Below are positions 1 to 5,092 of a stretch of DNA of 5,092 nucleotides, one piece after another. The position numbers and the translations under genes are program-made. This DNA is from Candidatus Babelota bacterium (lineage in GTDB: Bacteria; Dependentiae; Babeliae; Babeliales; JABCYS01): positions 1 to 5,092 of the forward strand of contig JABCYS010000067.1 of NCBI GenBank assembly GCA_013290085.1, in the 5' to 3' direction. The number at the start of each line of letters is the position of its first letter. Position 1 is the first letter of the stretch. The notes beneath the pieces were generated by a model. The model was not told where the DNA came from and did no database searches. It saw only the letters and a program-made list of their open reading frames with translations.

Positions 1-39
1 CAACAAAACTAATGATAAACCATTACGCAAGCTCAACAT
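1..39 (-). CDS. N-terminus of a probable exported protein (partial, runs off the left edge)
   Basis: Only the first 13 codons are in the window. They read MLSLRNGLSLVLL: an arginine near the start followed by a hydrophobic run, which looks like the beginning of a Sec signal peptide or an N-terminal membrane anchor. The start is supported by a strong GGGAGGA ribosome binding site with a 10-base gap between its GGAGG core and the ATG. The frame stays open to the window edge. The gene lies downstream of the recF terminator on the same strand, so it probably starts a new transcription unit or is fed by read-through. I saw only a weak promoter-like match between the terminator and this start. The function cannot be told from 13 residues, and a chance ORF start is possible. 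Confidence 0.45.
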   Translation of the reverse strand, partial: MLSLRNGLSLVLL

Positions 40-48
40 ATTTATTCG

Positions 49-55
49 TCCTCCC
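49..55 (-). promoter_or_regulatory. Strong ribosome binding site for the left-edge gene
   Basis: On the minus strand this reads GGGAGGA, close to the ideal anti-16S match and the best Shine-Dalgarno sequence in the window. The gap from its GGAGG core to the ATG is 10 bases, slightly long but workable. It is the main reason for calling a gene start at position 39. Confidence 0.5.
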
Positions 56-135
56 AAAAACATGCTTGTTTCAAGATTAGTTAAGACACTCACCATACAT
101 CAAGAGTACGAAAAAAACAGTGGAAAAATGGGCAT

Positions 136-174
136 AAAAAAACCACCGTATTGACCGAACGATCAATACGGTGG
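136..174 (-). terminator. Intrinsic (Rho-independent) terminator
   Basis: A perfect 12-base-pair inverted repeat (CCACCGTATTGA at 143-154 against TCAATACGGTGG at 163-174) encloses an 8-base loop. In the minus-strand RNA the hairpin is followed immediately by seven U residues (136-142). On the plus strand the hairpin is followed by A residues, so it acts only for leftward transcription. It lies about 190 bases beyond the recF stop codon, an unusually long tail for so compact an operon. It may instead end a separate small transcript, or serve as the conditional terminator of a leader in front of the gene at the left edge. Confidence 0.88.
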
Positions 175-217
175 AAAAAAGGAGAGTAGTAATGAAGCCT
201 AGATTAAAAGTAAATTT

Positions 218-245
218 ATTATGGCCTAAATTTCTAAAATGTCAA
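218..245 (-). promoter_or_regulatory. Second promoter-like sequence downstream of recF
   Basis: On the minus strand this reads TTGACA (240-245), a 16-base spacer, then CATAAT (218-223), which matches the TATAAT consensus at five of six positions. Transcription would start near 211 and run only about 75 bases to the terminator. In AT-rich intergenic DNA such matches arise by chance, and the short distance to the terminator argues against an important role unless the terminator is leaky. Confidence 0.3.
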
Positions 246-294
246 AGGAGTTTTTTAGGCACTTATACGTAAATAACTCTGTTTCTAAAGCACT

Positions 295-323
295 ACTCTA
301 TGAGAATTTATCCCGACTGTCAA
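295..323 (-). promoter_or_regulatory. Sigma-70-type promoter downstream of recF
   Basis: On the minus strand a perfect TTGACA (318-323) is separated by exactly 17 bases from TAGAGT (295-300), which matches TATAAT at four of six positions. The expected start is near 288. It begins just past the recF stop codon (365-367) and would drive either a small RNA ending at the terminator or a leader for the gene at the left edge. The call rests on consensus matching alone. Confidence 0.45.
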
Positions 324-364
324 ATATTGAAAAATATAGAAGCATTTAGTTGTTACATAAAAAT

Positions 365-1447
365 TCAGTGTGTCAATTTCACCTTATGAGCCCCTAGGGC
401 GAGGAGCTTTCCGTCCAGCACCCCCCCTGGTACCGGGCAGGTAAAAATGAGCTGGCTATTCAAAGAGACAAGAAGGGAGATCAGGGTTTGGGCTGTAGGC
501 TCATCAAAATCGGTCATAAAGTCATCGAGGAGGAAGACTGCTGAGCCTGATAAAGCCACTAGCTCATGCATTTGGGCTATTTTAAGCAGGACCATAATAA
601 GCTTTTGCTGACCCCTAGAGGCATAGACCTTCGACTTCTTTTGACAGAATATGATCGCAAAATCATCCAGGTGAGCCCCAAATAAGGAGCGCCTAAACTT
701 GGACTCATCTTCAAACAAATCCCTCGATTTTTGCATAAACTGGTCGAAGGATTCCCCCACCGCACTATTTTTAGGCAAGTATTCAAGCTGAATAACCAGG
801 CCTTCTTTCTGGCCGAAATAAGTAAACAAAAGTTCGTTTACCTTTTTTTCAAGCCGGGCCAAGACTGCCTGGCGTTTGCCCTGTAGAACTCGTGATTGTT
901 CCCATAACTGCTGGGTCCAGATTTGTAAGGACTCAGTAGACCCCCCTCTGATTAATAAGGCATTCCGATTTTCAACAACGGTTTTAAAAGTACGAAGGCT
1001 GGTTGATGCATCGGGATCAAAAAGAACCACCGCTTGATCAATAAAAGCCCGACGGACATCCGGCCCATCTTTAATAAGGGTTAGATCATCTTCGGTGAGG
1101 GTAACGACTCGGTAGTAGTTCATCAGCTCTTTAAAAGACTGTATCGCTCGCTGGTCAACTTTCACCAGGCGTTTTTTCCCCGAGAAACCTACCTGTATAT
1201 CCGTCACATCCCCTGCAGCGCTTGCTAACTGAATTTTTACAAAGAAGGAAGAGGCATCGAGATTCACCAGGTCTCGAGGGGTGTGGGTACGAAATGAGCG
1301 CAAGTAGCAGAGGTAGTGCAATGCTTCAAGTAAGGATGTTTTCCCAGAACCATTAGGACCTTCAAGCACCACAATGGGATGTCCTATCTCAAGGTTGAGA
1401 TCTGAAAAACATCGAAAGTTTTTAAGCTGCAGCTGTTGTATGCGCAA
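365..1447 (-). CDS. recF: DNA replication and repair protein RecF
   Basis: RecF is a cytoplasmic SMC-like ATPase that works with RecO and RecR to load RecA onto single-stranded gaps at stalled forks. The 360-residue length matches the family. The N-terminus has the typical IxxLxLxNFR pattern (residues 3-12). The Walker A motif is GPNGSGKT (30-37), the ABC signature is SRGQQK (277-282), and Walker B with the D-loop is LLDDFMTDFD (306-315). The start is a TTG codon; it places the conserved N-terminus correctly and no ATG lies nearby. Its AGGTGG ribosome binding site overlaps the dnaN stop codon, and only 11 bases separate the genes, which suggests translational coupling to dnaN. The gene is visibly more GC-rich than dnaN (about 48% in six sampled rows against about 31% in four dnaN rows), with C-runs on the plus strand at 421-427 and 941-946. 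Family assignment is firm. Confidence 0.97.
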   Translation of the reverse strand: MRIQQLQLKNFRCFSDLNLEIGHPIVVLEGPNGSGKTSLLEALHYLCYLRSFRTHTPRDLVNLDASSFFVKIQLASAAGDVTDIQVGFSGKKRLVKVDQRAIQSFKELMNYYRVVTLTEDDLTLIKDGPDVRRAFIDQAVVLFDPDASTSLRTFKTVVENRNALLIRGGSTESLQIWTQQLWEQSRVLQGKRQAVLARLEKKVNELLFTYFGQKEGLVIQLEYLPKNSAVGESFDQFMQKSRDLFEDESKFRRSLFGAHLDDFAIIFCQKKSKVYASRGQQKLIMVLLKIAQMHELVALSGSAVFLLDDFMTDFDEPTAQTLISLLVSLNSQLIFTCPVPGGVLDGKLLALGAHKVKLTH

Positions 1448-1454
1448 GAGTTAA

Positions 1455-1460
1455 CCACCT
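1455..1460 (-). promoter_or_regulatory. recF ribosome binding site overlapping the dnaN stop codon
   Basis: The minus strand reads AGGTGG seven bases before the recF TTG. Its first two bases belong to the dnaN TAG stop codon (1459-1461). This supports the TTG start and suggests that ribosomes ending dnaN help initiate recF. Confidence 0.7.
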
Positions 1461-2580
1461 AGGTTGTAGTTGGAGAGACCGGCATAACTAAGTACGTCAT
1501 ATTAAAATCTTGTTCATTCGATTCAAAGATAATGGGACGTGAAGAATTTTTTAAATAAAAATGACTTTTTTCTTCTTGCAATGCTTGTACACCATTGAGT
1601 AGATAAGGAGCATAGAAGCGAACTTCAAGAGCTTCACTTTCAAACCCTTCAAGTCGCAACTCTTCCTCCAATTTGCCAACTTCTTTATTTTGCATAGAAA
1701 CCTGAAGTTTTTCTTTGCCAAACTCAAACTTTGTTGCAATAAACTGTCCCGATAAAAGACATGCTGAGCGGCGAAGTGTTTTAACAAAATCAGAACGATC
1801 AAGCTGCGCGGGTGTAAAGCCCTTCTTGTCCAAGATAGTTGCATAGTTTGGGAATGAATCCACTAACAATTTGGTGAAGAAATTAAAAGCACCGCCAGAG
1901 AATACTAATTGGTTGCCGCAGATACCAAGAAAGACGGTAACGTCTTGAGAAGATTCAAGGATCTTTTTTATTTCAAAAATGGCGCGACGAGGAAGCAACC
2001 ATTTCTTGGCTTCGGCAAGCGTATATTTTGTTGAAGTAACTTGTGCAAGGCAATGACCATCAGTGGTTGTCATTTTAAAATCTTTATCACTCACTTCTAA
2101 AAAGAGGCCATTGAGTGATGGGTTGGCATTATTTTGAGGAATAAGGAATGCAACTTTATCGAGAACCTTGAGCACAAACTGAGCATCAAGTTGCATAAGA
2201 TTTTCTATGCGTTCAGGGAATGGAGGGAATTCTTGAATATCGCGAACATTTAAGGTGAGATGTACGGCCCCAGCTTTAAGCGCAATGCTCTGATCATCAA
2301 AAATAAATTGTATATCGCCTTCTAGTTCTTTTACCAATTCAAAAATACGGCGGCCTGAAACCAAGAATGATTGTGGTTCGTCAAGTTCACTTTCTTTAAG
2401 AATACAGCTTGCTTGTAAACTAATTTCCAAGTCCGTGCTTTTTAAAATTAATTCACGATGGCCAACTTGAAACAGAATGGTTGACGTTGCATCAATAGCA
2501 GTACGCTTAGTACAGATTGGTTGCATAGATGCAAGAACAGAAAGTAACGATTTTTGATCAACAATAAATTTTTTTTGCAT
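1459..2580 (-). CDS. dnaN: DNA polymerase III beta subunit (sliding clamp)
   Basis: The beta clamp is a ring-shaped homodimer that encircles DNA, tethers polymerase III, and serves as a docking site for repair and mismatch proteins. The 373 residues form the usual three clamp domains, roughly 1-120, 128-250 and 251-373. Recognisable landmarks are STDLEI (48-53, domain 1), TTDGHCLA (172-179; the family usually has ATDGHRLA), SFPNYATIL (242-250, the FPxY element) and the C-terminal YLVMPV (363-368). The clamp normally ends shortly after MPMR; here MPV is followed by a short SPTTT tail. The start is an ATG with GAGG seven bases upstream. The gene is preceded by a 103-base structured leader holding its own promoter, unlike the tight spacing elsewhere in the cluster, and is followed by recF after 11 bases. 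The cysteine at 177, where arginine is common, is mildly unusual. Confidence 0.98.
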   Translation of the reverse strand: MQKKFIVDQKSLLSVLASMQPICTKRTAIDATSTILFQVGHRELILKSTDLEISLQASCILKESELDEPQSFLVSGRRIFELVKELEGDIQFIFDDQSIALKAGAVHLTLNVRDIQEFPPFPERIENLMQLDAQFVLKVLDKVAFLIPQNNANPSLNGLFLEVSDKDFKMTTTDGHCLAQVTSTKYTLAEAKKWLLPRRAIFEIKKILESSQDVTVFLGICGNQLVFSGGAFNFFTKLLVDSFPNYATILDKKGFTPAQLDRSDFVKTLRRSACLLSGQFIATKFEFGKEKLQVSMQNKEVGKLEEELRLEGFESEALEVRFYAPYLLNGVQALQEEKSHFYLKNSSRPIIFESNEQDFNMTYLVMPVSPTTT

Positions 2581-2584
2581 GAAA

Positions 2585-2642
2585 GAACCTCAGTTTTTTC
2601 TAAAGCGAATGATGCTTTAATATAAAACTGTTCTTCAGGTTC
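2585..2642 (-). promoter_or_regulatory. Hairpin in the dnaN leader that would mask the ribosome binding site
   Basis: In the minus-strand RNA three helices stack in order. GAACCU (2637-2642) pairs with AGGUUC (2585-2590), CAGUUUU (2624-2630) with AAAACUG (2591-2597), and UAAAGC (2614-2619) with GCUUUA (2601-2606), closing a 7-base loop at 2607-2613. The 19 pairs are all perfect, interrupted by a one-sided GAAGAA bulge and a small internal loop. The GAGG ribosome binding site (2588-2591) lies wholly within the 3' arm, so folded RNA should translate dnaN poorly. No U-tract follows, so it is not a terminator. The promoter -10 box lies in the 5' arm, so the two readings of this DNA may be linked. 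Confidence 0.55.
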
Positions 2643-2647
2643 GACAA
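2619..2647 (-). promoter_or_regulatory. Probable dnaN promoter
   Basis: The minus strand reads TTGTCG (2642-2647; four of six against TTGACA), a 17-base spacer, then TATATT (2619-2624; five of six against TATAAT). The predicted start is around 2612, about 32 bases before the dnaN ATG. Ideal spacing and a location in the only sizeable gap between the cluster genes make this the best candidate for dnaN-recF transcription. The RNA made here would lack the 5' half of the leader hairpin. Confidence 0.5.
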
Positions 2648-2672
2648 GGTATCGCTACTAATTCCTTTGTCG
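2642..2672 (-). repeat. Second inverted repeat, between xer and the dnaN leader hairpin
   Basis: In the minus-strand sense CGACAAAGG (2664-2672) can pair with CCTTGTCG (2642-2649), giving eight base pairs with one bulged A and a 14-base loop. It begins 11 bases after the recombinase stop codon and abuts the larger hairpin, sharing one base with it. No U-tract follows, so it is not an intrinsic terminator. It could protect the upstream mRNA's 3' end. The promoter -35 box falls in its 3' arm, so it could also be a DNA-level operator. Confidence 0.35.
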
Positions 2673-2683
2673 GCGGGAAATAA

Positions 2684-3589
2684 TTACGATCTCGGATGTT
2701 TTTTATCGTACACTTCACGCAAATGATCAGTTTCCAAATGGGTATAAATCTGCACTGTAGAAAGTTGTTCATGGCCAAGCAATAATTGCAACGAACGCAG
2801 ATCAGCACCCTTCCTTAACATGTGCGTAGCTAATGAATGGCGAAGCTTATGCGGAGAAACAAAGCTTTGAAGTCCACTTTCTCGAACTAACTTTTTCAAG
2901 ATAACCCAGAATGCTTGTCGTGATATTGGCTTAACTTTTTTCGCGTAGAAGATAGGAAATGCGAACTCAGATTCAACCGGAACGCCATCTTGAATCATTA
3001 GTTTCGGATATACGTTTTCAAAATAATCGCGCAGCATGGTAAGCATATGTTGCGGTAATGGCACCATTCTATCCTTACCACCCTTACCTGTTACAGCAAC
3101 GAGCCCCGTATCAAAATGAACGGCAGATTTTTTCAAACTCACGAGTTCTGTAATACGCATACCGGAAACATAGAGCAAATAAACCATAGCCTTATTACGT
3201 ATGCCTATAGCAGAGGTATCTTTCTCAGTTGCAGCAAGAAGTTGCTCTACCTCTTGCTCAGATAAATATTGAGGCAATTTTTTTTCAAGCTTAGGCATAG
3301 CAATGTCACGTGCATGATGATCAAATTTATGATGCACGTGGAGATAGTTATAAAAAGTTTTTAAAGAAGAAATTTTACGCGCCATGCTTCGAGCAGTGAT
3401 AGACAAATCATGCAAATGCTGAAGAAAGTTTTTTATTTCCGTTATTGTTGCTGCTTCAAGCGTAAGATTGTTTTTCTTAAGATACTGCGCGTATTGAGCA
3501 ATATCACGCTTATAGGCGTCAAATGTATTATGAGAAACTCGTTTTTCTGCTATTAAATATGATTCAAACCGTGTTATTAATGCTTCCAT
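2684..3589 (-). CDS. xerD: Tyrosine recombinase of the XerC/XerD family, most like XerD
   Basis: Xer recombinases resolve chromosome dimers at the dif site during segregation, usually as a XerC-XerD pair activated by FtsK. With the start chosen here the protein has 301 residues, close to the usual length of about 298. An N-terminal SAM-like DNA-binding domain (about 2-85) precedes the catalytic domain (about 106-290). All catalytic residues are present: R145 in SGMR, K169 in TGKGGKDR, H247 and R250 in SPHKLRH, H273 in LLGH, and nucleophile Y282 in VQIYTH. The PQYLSEQEVEQLL linker and the HPRS ending resemble XerD more than XerC, but only one Xer is visible here and the subtype is an inference. 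An upstream in-frame ATG at 3595 would add two residues (Met-Ser), but it touches the AAGGG ribosome binding site with no gap; the ATG at 3589 has a proper 6-base gap. It lies 24 bases after proS and is probably co-transcribed with it. Confidence 0.95.
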   Translation of the reverse strand: MEALITRFESYLIAEKRVSHNTFDAYKRDIAQYAQYLKKNNLTLEAATITEIKNFLQHLHDLSITARSMARKISSLKTFYNYLHVHHKFDHHARDIAMPKLEKKLPQYLSEQEVEQLLAATEKDTSAIGIRNKAMVYLLYVSGMRITELVSLKKSAVHFDTGLVAVTGKGGKDRMVPLPQHMLTMLRDYFENVYPKLMIQDGVPVESEFAFPIFYAKKVKPISRQAFWVILKKLVRESGLQSFVSPHKLRHSLATHMLRKGADLRSLQLLLGHEQLSTVQIYTHLETDHLREVYDKKHPRS

Positions 3590-3595
3590 GCTCAT

Positions 3596-3600
3596 CCCTT
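3596..3600 (-). promoter_or_regulatory. Ribosome binding site that decides the xerD start
   Basis: The minus strand reads AAGGG here, directly against a first ATG (3593-3595) and six bases before a second ATG in the same frame (3587-3589). Only the second has workable spacing, so the shorter protein is preferred. Confidence 0.6.
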
Positions 3601-3613
3601 TTAAAAAATAAAA

Positions 3614-5032
3614 TCAGTAGGCTCTTGCAACTATTACATCACAAACACTAGGCAAATCGCAATTAAAGCATGTTTTTTGCGTGGCTTGATCTAGTAAACA
3701 ACGTATTGTTGCTTTGTATTCTTTAAGCACTTTTTCACATTCAGGACTCTGACACCACCCAGTTTGGTAAGCAAAGCTACCATTTGCAAGGTCATTGCCA
3801 AATTCAACAAGCTTACCACTAGGCAAAACTCGTTCTTTAAGCCTATCCTTTGCCCTTTTGTACATCTCTGCTTGTATCGCATCAAGGGTTATCAGAATCT
3901 CTTGAGTAATATGGTCTAAGCTCACTGAACGTTTCGCCATACCTAACCGGTCTACCAAAACTGCTTGATTTTGTTCTAAATCACGAGGACCTATTTCTAC
4001 ACGAAGAGGAACTCCTTTAAGTTCCCACTTATAAAATTTAGCTCCCGGGGTTTCGTGTTCGTCACGATCAATGTGTACAGAAGCCTTATCTTGCAGAGAT
4101 GCAGCAATTTTTTGTGCAACTTCAACAAGCTTTTGCGCGTCATGCCCCTTCCTGAAAATAGGAACGATAACCACTTGAATTGGAGCAACCGCAGGAGGAA
4201 GAACAAGTCCTTTATCGTCACCATGCGTCATGACCAAGGCACCAATCAACCTCGTTGATGCACCCCAGCTGGTGAGGAATGGATATGCTTGCACACCTTC
4301 ACGGTTTTGAAACAGAATACCAAAAGCTTTGGCAAAATTTTGTGATATAAGATGAGACGTACCCATTTGTAACGCTTTACCATCAGGCATAATGCCTTCA
4401 AAGGTAAATGTTTTGTCAGCACCGGCAAACTTTTCACTTTCCGGCTTCATACCACTGAGTACCGGAATGGCTAAAAAGTTTTCAGCCAAATCAATGTACT
4501 CGTTCAGCATGGTTTCAACTTCTGCATCAGCCTCTTCCAATGTTTCATGAGCCGTATGCCCTTCTTGCCAAAAAAACTCCGTTGTTCTTAAAAAAGGACG
4601 TGTGCGTTTTTCCCAGCGCATCACGTTTGCCCACTGATTTATTTTCATCGGCAAATCACGCCAGGACTTAATCCAAAGTGCAAACATGTAATGGATAACA
4701 GTCTCTGAGGTAGGCCTGACAACATAAGGTTCTTCTAGCTTTTCACCACCGGCATGCGTAACGATGGCCAACTCAGGAGCAAAGCCTTCAACGTGCTTTG
4801 CCTCTTTTTCTAGAAATGAAAGAGGAATAAGGAGTGGAAAGATAGCGTTTTGGTGTCCAGTTCTTTTAATTTTTTTATCCAAAATATTTTTAATATTTTC
4901 CCATAGCGCTGTCCCGTAAGGCCGGATAACCATACAACCCTTAACAGGGGCTTGATCGGCAAGCTGAGATTGATAGATTACCTCTTGGTACCATTCTGGA
5001 AAATTTTGTTTAATATCAGGAAGTTTGGACAT
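3614..5032 (-). CDS. proS: Prolyl-tRNA synthetase, type 3 (archaeal/eukaryote-like, ProS)
   Basis: This cytoplasmic class II synthetase joins proline to tRNA-Pro using ATP. The catalytic core spans about residues 1-285. Motif 1 lies around GCMVIRPYGTALWENI (32-47), RPTSE is at 106-110, motif 2 is around RTTEFFWQEGHTAH (149-162), and motif 3 is GASTRLIGALVMTHGDDKG (257-275). An anticodon-binding domain (about 286-400) contains VVIVPI and the VPLRVEIGPRD segment (341-351). The C-terminal zinc-type domain carries C427, C432, C455 and C458, and the protein ends in ARAY, close to the family's conserved AKAY C-terminus. Only about 95 residues separate motifs 2 and 3, so the editing insertion of the E. 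coli-type (long) enzyme is absent. The 472-residue length fits the type-3 form found in Thermus and mycoplasmas. The start is an ATG with a weak AAAGAG site eight bases upstream. It is the first gene of the visible cluster. Confidence 0.97.
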   Translation of the reverse strand: MSKLPDIKQNFPEWYQEVIYQSQLADQAPVKGCMVIRPYGTALWENIKNILDKKIKRTGHQNAIFPLLIPLSFLEKEAKHVEGFAPELAIVTHAGGEKLEEPYVVRPTSETVIHYMFALWIKSWRDLPMKINQWANVMRWEKRTRPFLRTTEFFWQEGHTAHETLEEADAEVETMLNEYIDLAENFLAIPVLSGMKPESEKFAGADKTFTFEGIMPDGKALQMGTSHLISQNFAKAFGILFQNREGVQAYPFLTSWGASTRLIGALVMTHGDDKGLVLPPAVAPIQVVIVPIFRKGHDAQKLVEVAQKIAASLQDKASVHIDRDEHETPGAKFYKWELKGVPLRVEIGPRDLEQNQAVLVDRLGMAKRSVSLDHITQEILITLDAIQAEMYKRAKDRLKERVLPSGKLVEFGNDLANGSFAYQTGWCQSPECEKVLKEYKATIRCLLDQATQKTCFNCDLPSVCDVIVARAY

Positions 5033-5092
5033 AAAATGTGCTCTTTTTTAACTAAAAATGAAAAGTGCTAACGTTACTAGTAGAGTACTAAA
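5033..5092 (-). other. Upstream region of proS
   Basis: These 60 bases contain a weak AAAGAG ribosome binding site (5041-5046) and several short palindromes: TAACGTTA (5069-5076), ACTAGT (5076-5081) and AGTACT (5084-5089). I found no -35/-10 pair with acceptable spacing, so the proS promoter may lie beyond the window. The palindromes could be an operator but are short enough to be chance. Confidence 0.3.

Larger units (their letters stand above)
136..288 (-). ncRNA. Candidate small RNA or regulatory leader between recF and the terminator
   Basis: This interval is bounded by a good promoter-like sequence (295-323) and the intrinsic terminator, giving a predicted transcript of about 150 bases. 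No ORF with an ATG is present on the minus strand within it. Nested inverted repeats can be seen: 254-260 (GCCTAAA in the RNA sense) with 224-230 (TTTAGGC), and an outer pair 292-299 with 183-190 (AGAGTAGT with ACTACTCT). The outer 5' arm overlaps the -10 box, so it would form only in RNA read through from recF. The GCCTA at 256-260 could also pair with TAGGC at 197-201, so two exclusive folds are possible. It matches no RNA family that I recognise. It may be only a long recF 3' untranslated region. Confidence 0.25.

Noticed and set aside
12..80. Plus-strand ORF of about 22 codons at the left edge
   Set aside because: It has no ribosome binding site and runs opposite the better supported minus-strand gene start.
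192..272. Plus-strand 26-codon ORF (starts MKPRLKVNLL) with GGAGAG just upstream
   Set aside because: The apparent ribosome binding site is simply the purine complement of the pyrimidine stretch before the minus-strand terminator hairpin. No plus-strand promoter or terminator accompanies it, and it lies opposite better-supported minus-strand signals. It is worth a glance only if conserved in relatives.
308..316. DnaA-box-like TTATCCCGA
   Set aside because: It is a single 7-of-9 match with no neighbouring boxes, and it overlaps the promoter spacer. It is not evidence for an origin.
330..364. dif-like half site (TTATGTAACAA on the minus strand) near the recF end
   Set aside because: The XerC half and spacing on the other side do not match any dif consensus I know, so the half match is likely chance.
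577..1844. Overlapping minus-strand ORFs of 69 and 97 codons within recF and dnaN
   Set aside because: They are shadow frames of well-supported genes.
2585..2672. Intrinsic terminator after xerD
   Set aside because: Neither hairpin in the spacer is followed by a U-tract in the transcript, so they do not fit Rho-independent termination.
3691..4437. Several 60-75 codon ORFs on both strands inside proS
   Set aside because: They lie in other frames of a clear prolyl-tRNA synthetase and show no recognisable motifs or initiation signals.

Overview
The window is a compact bacterial segment in which every recognisable gene lies on the minus strand. Transcription therefore runs from right to left: proS (prolyl-tRNA synthetase), then a XerC/XerD-type tyrosine recombinase, dnaN (sliding clamp), recF, a roughly 325-base non-coding stretch, and the first 13 codons of another gene at the left edge. 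The DNA is AT-rich overall. The spacers within the proS-recombinase and dnaN-recF pairs are very short. Gene content does not fix the species. Separation of dnaN-recF from dnaA, together with a type-3 (archaeal/eukaryote-like) ProRS, would fit a divergent, possibly host-associated bacterial lineage such as Dependentiae (TM6). That assignment is a low-confidence inference.

Layout, left to right: 1-39 is the start of a probable exported protein with a strong ribosome binding site. 136-174 is a textbook intrinsic terminator for minus-strand transcription. 176-364 has no convincing gene but holds two minus-strand promoter-like sequences (one with a perfect TTGACA, 17-base spacing and TAGAGT) and nested inverted repeats, so it may encode a small RNA or a regulatory leader. 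365-1447 is recF, with a TTG start. 1459-2580 is dnaN. 2581-2683 is a structured 103-base leader of dnaN. 2684-3589 is the recombinase and 3614-5032 is proS.

The genes cover core maintenance: the clamp makes polymerase III processive, RecF helps load RecA at gaps, the Xer recombinase resolves chromosome dimers, and ProRS charges tRNA-Pro. The most notable signal is upstream of dnaN. A long inverted repeat can bury the dnaN ribosome binding site when RNA is read through from xer. A good promoter sits inside that repeat and would start a shorter RNA near the hairpin loop, leaving the binding site free. A second point is the base composition of recF, which is clearly more GC-rich than dnaN next to it. 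No mobile element, CRISPR array, tRNA or rRNA was seen, and the core genes themselves look ordinary.
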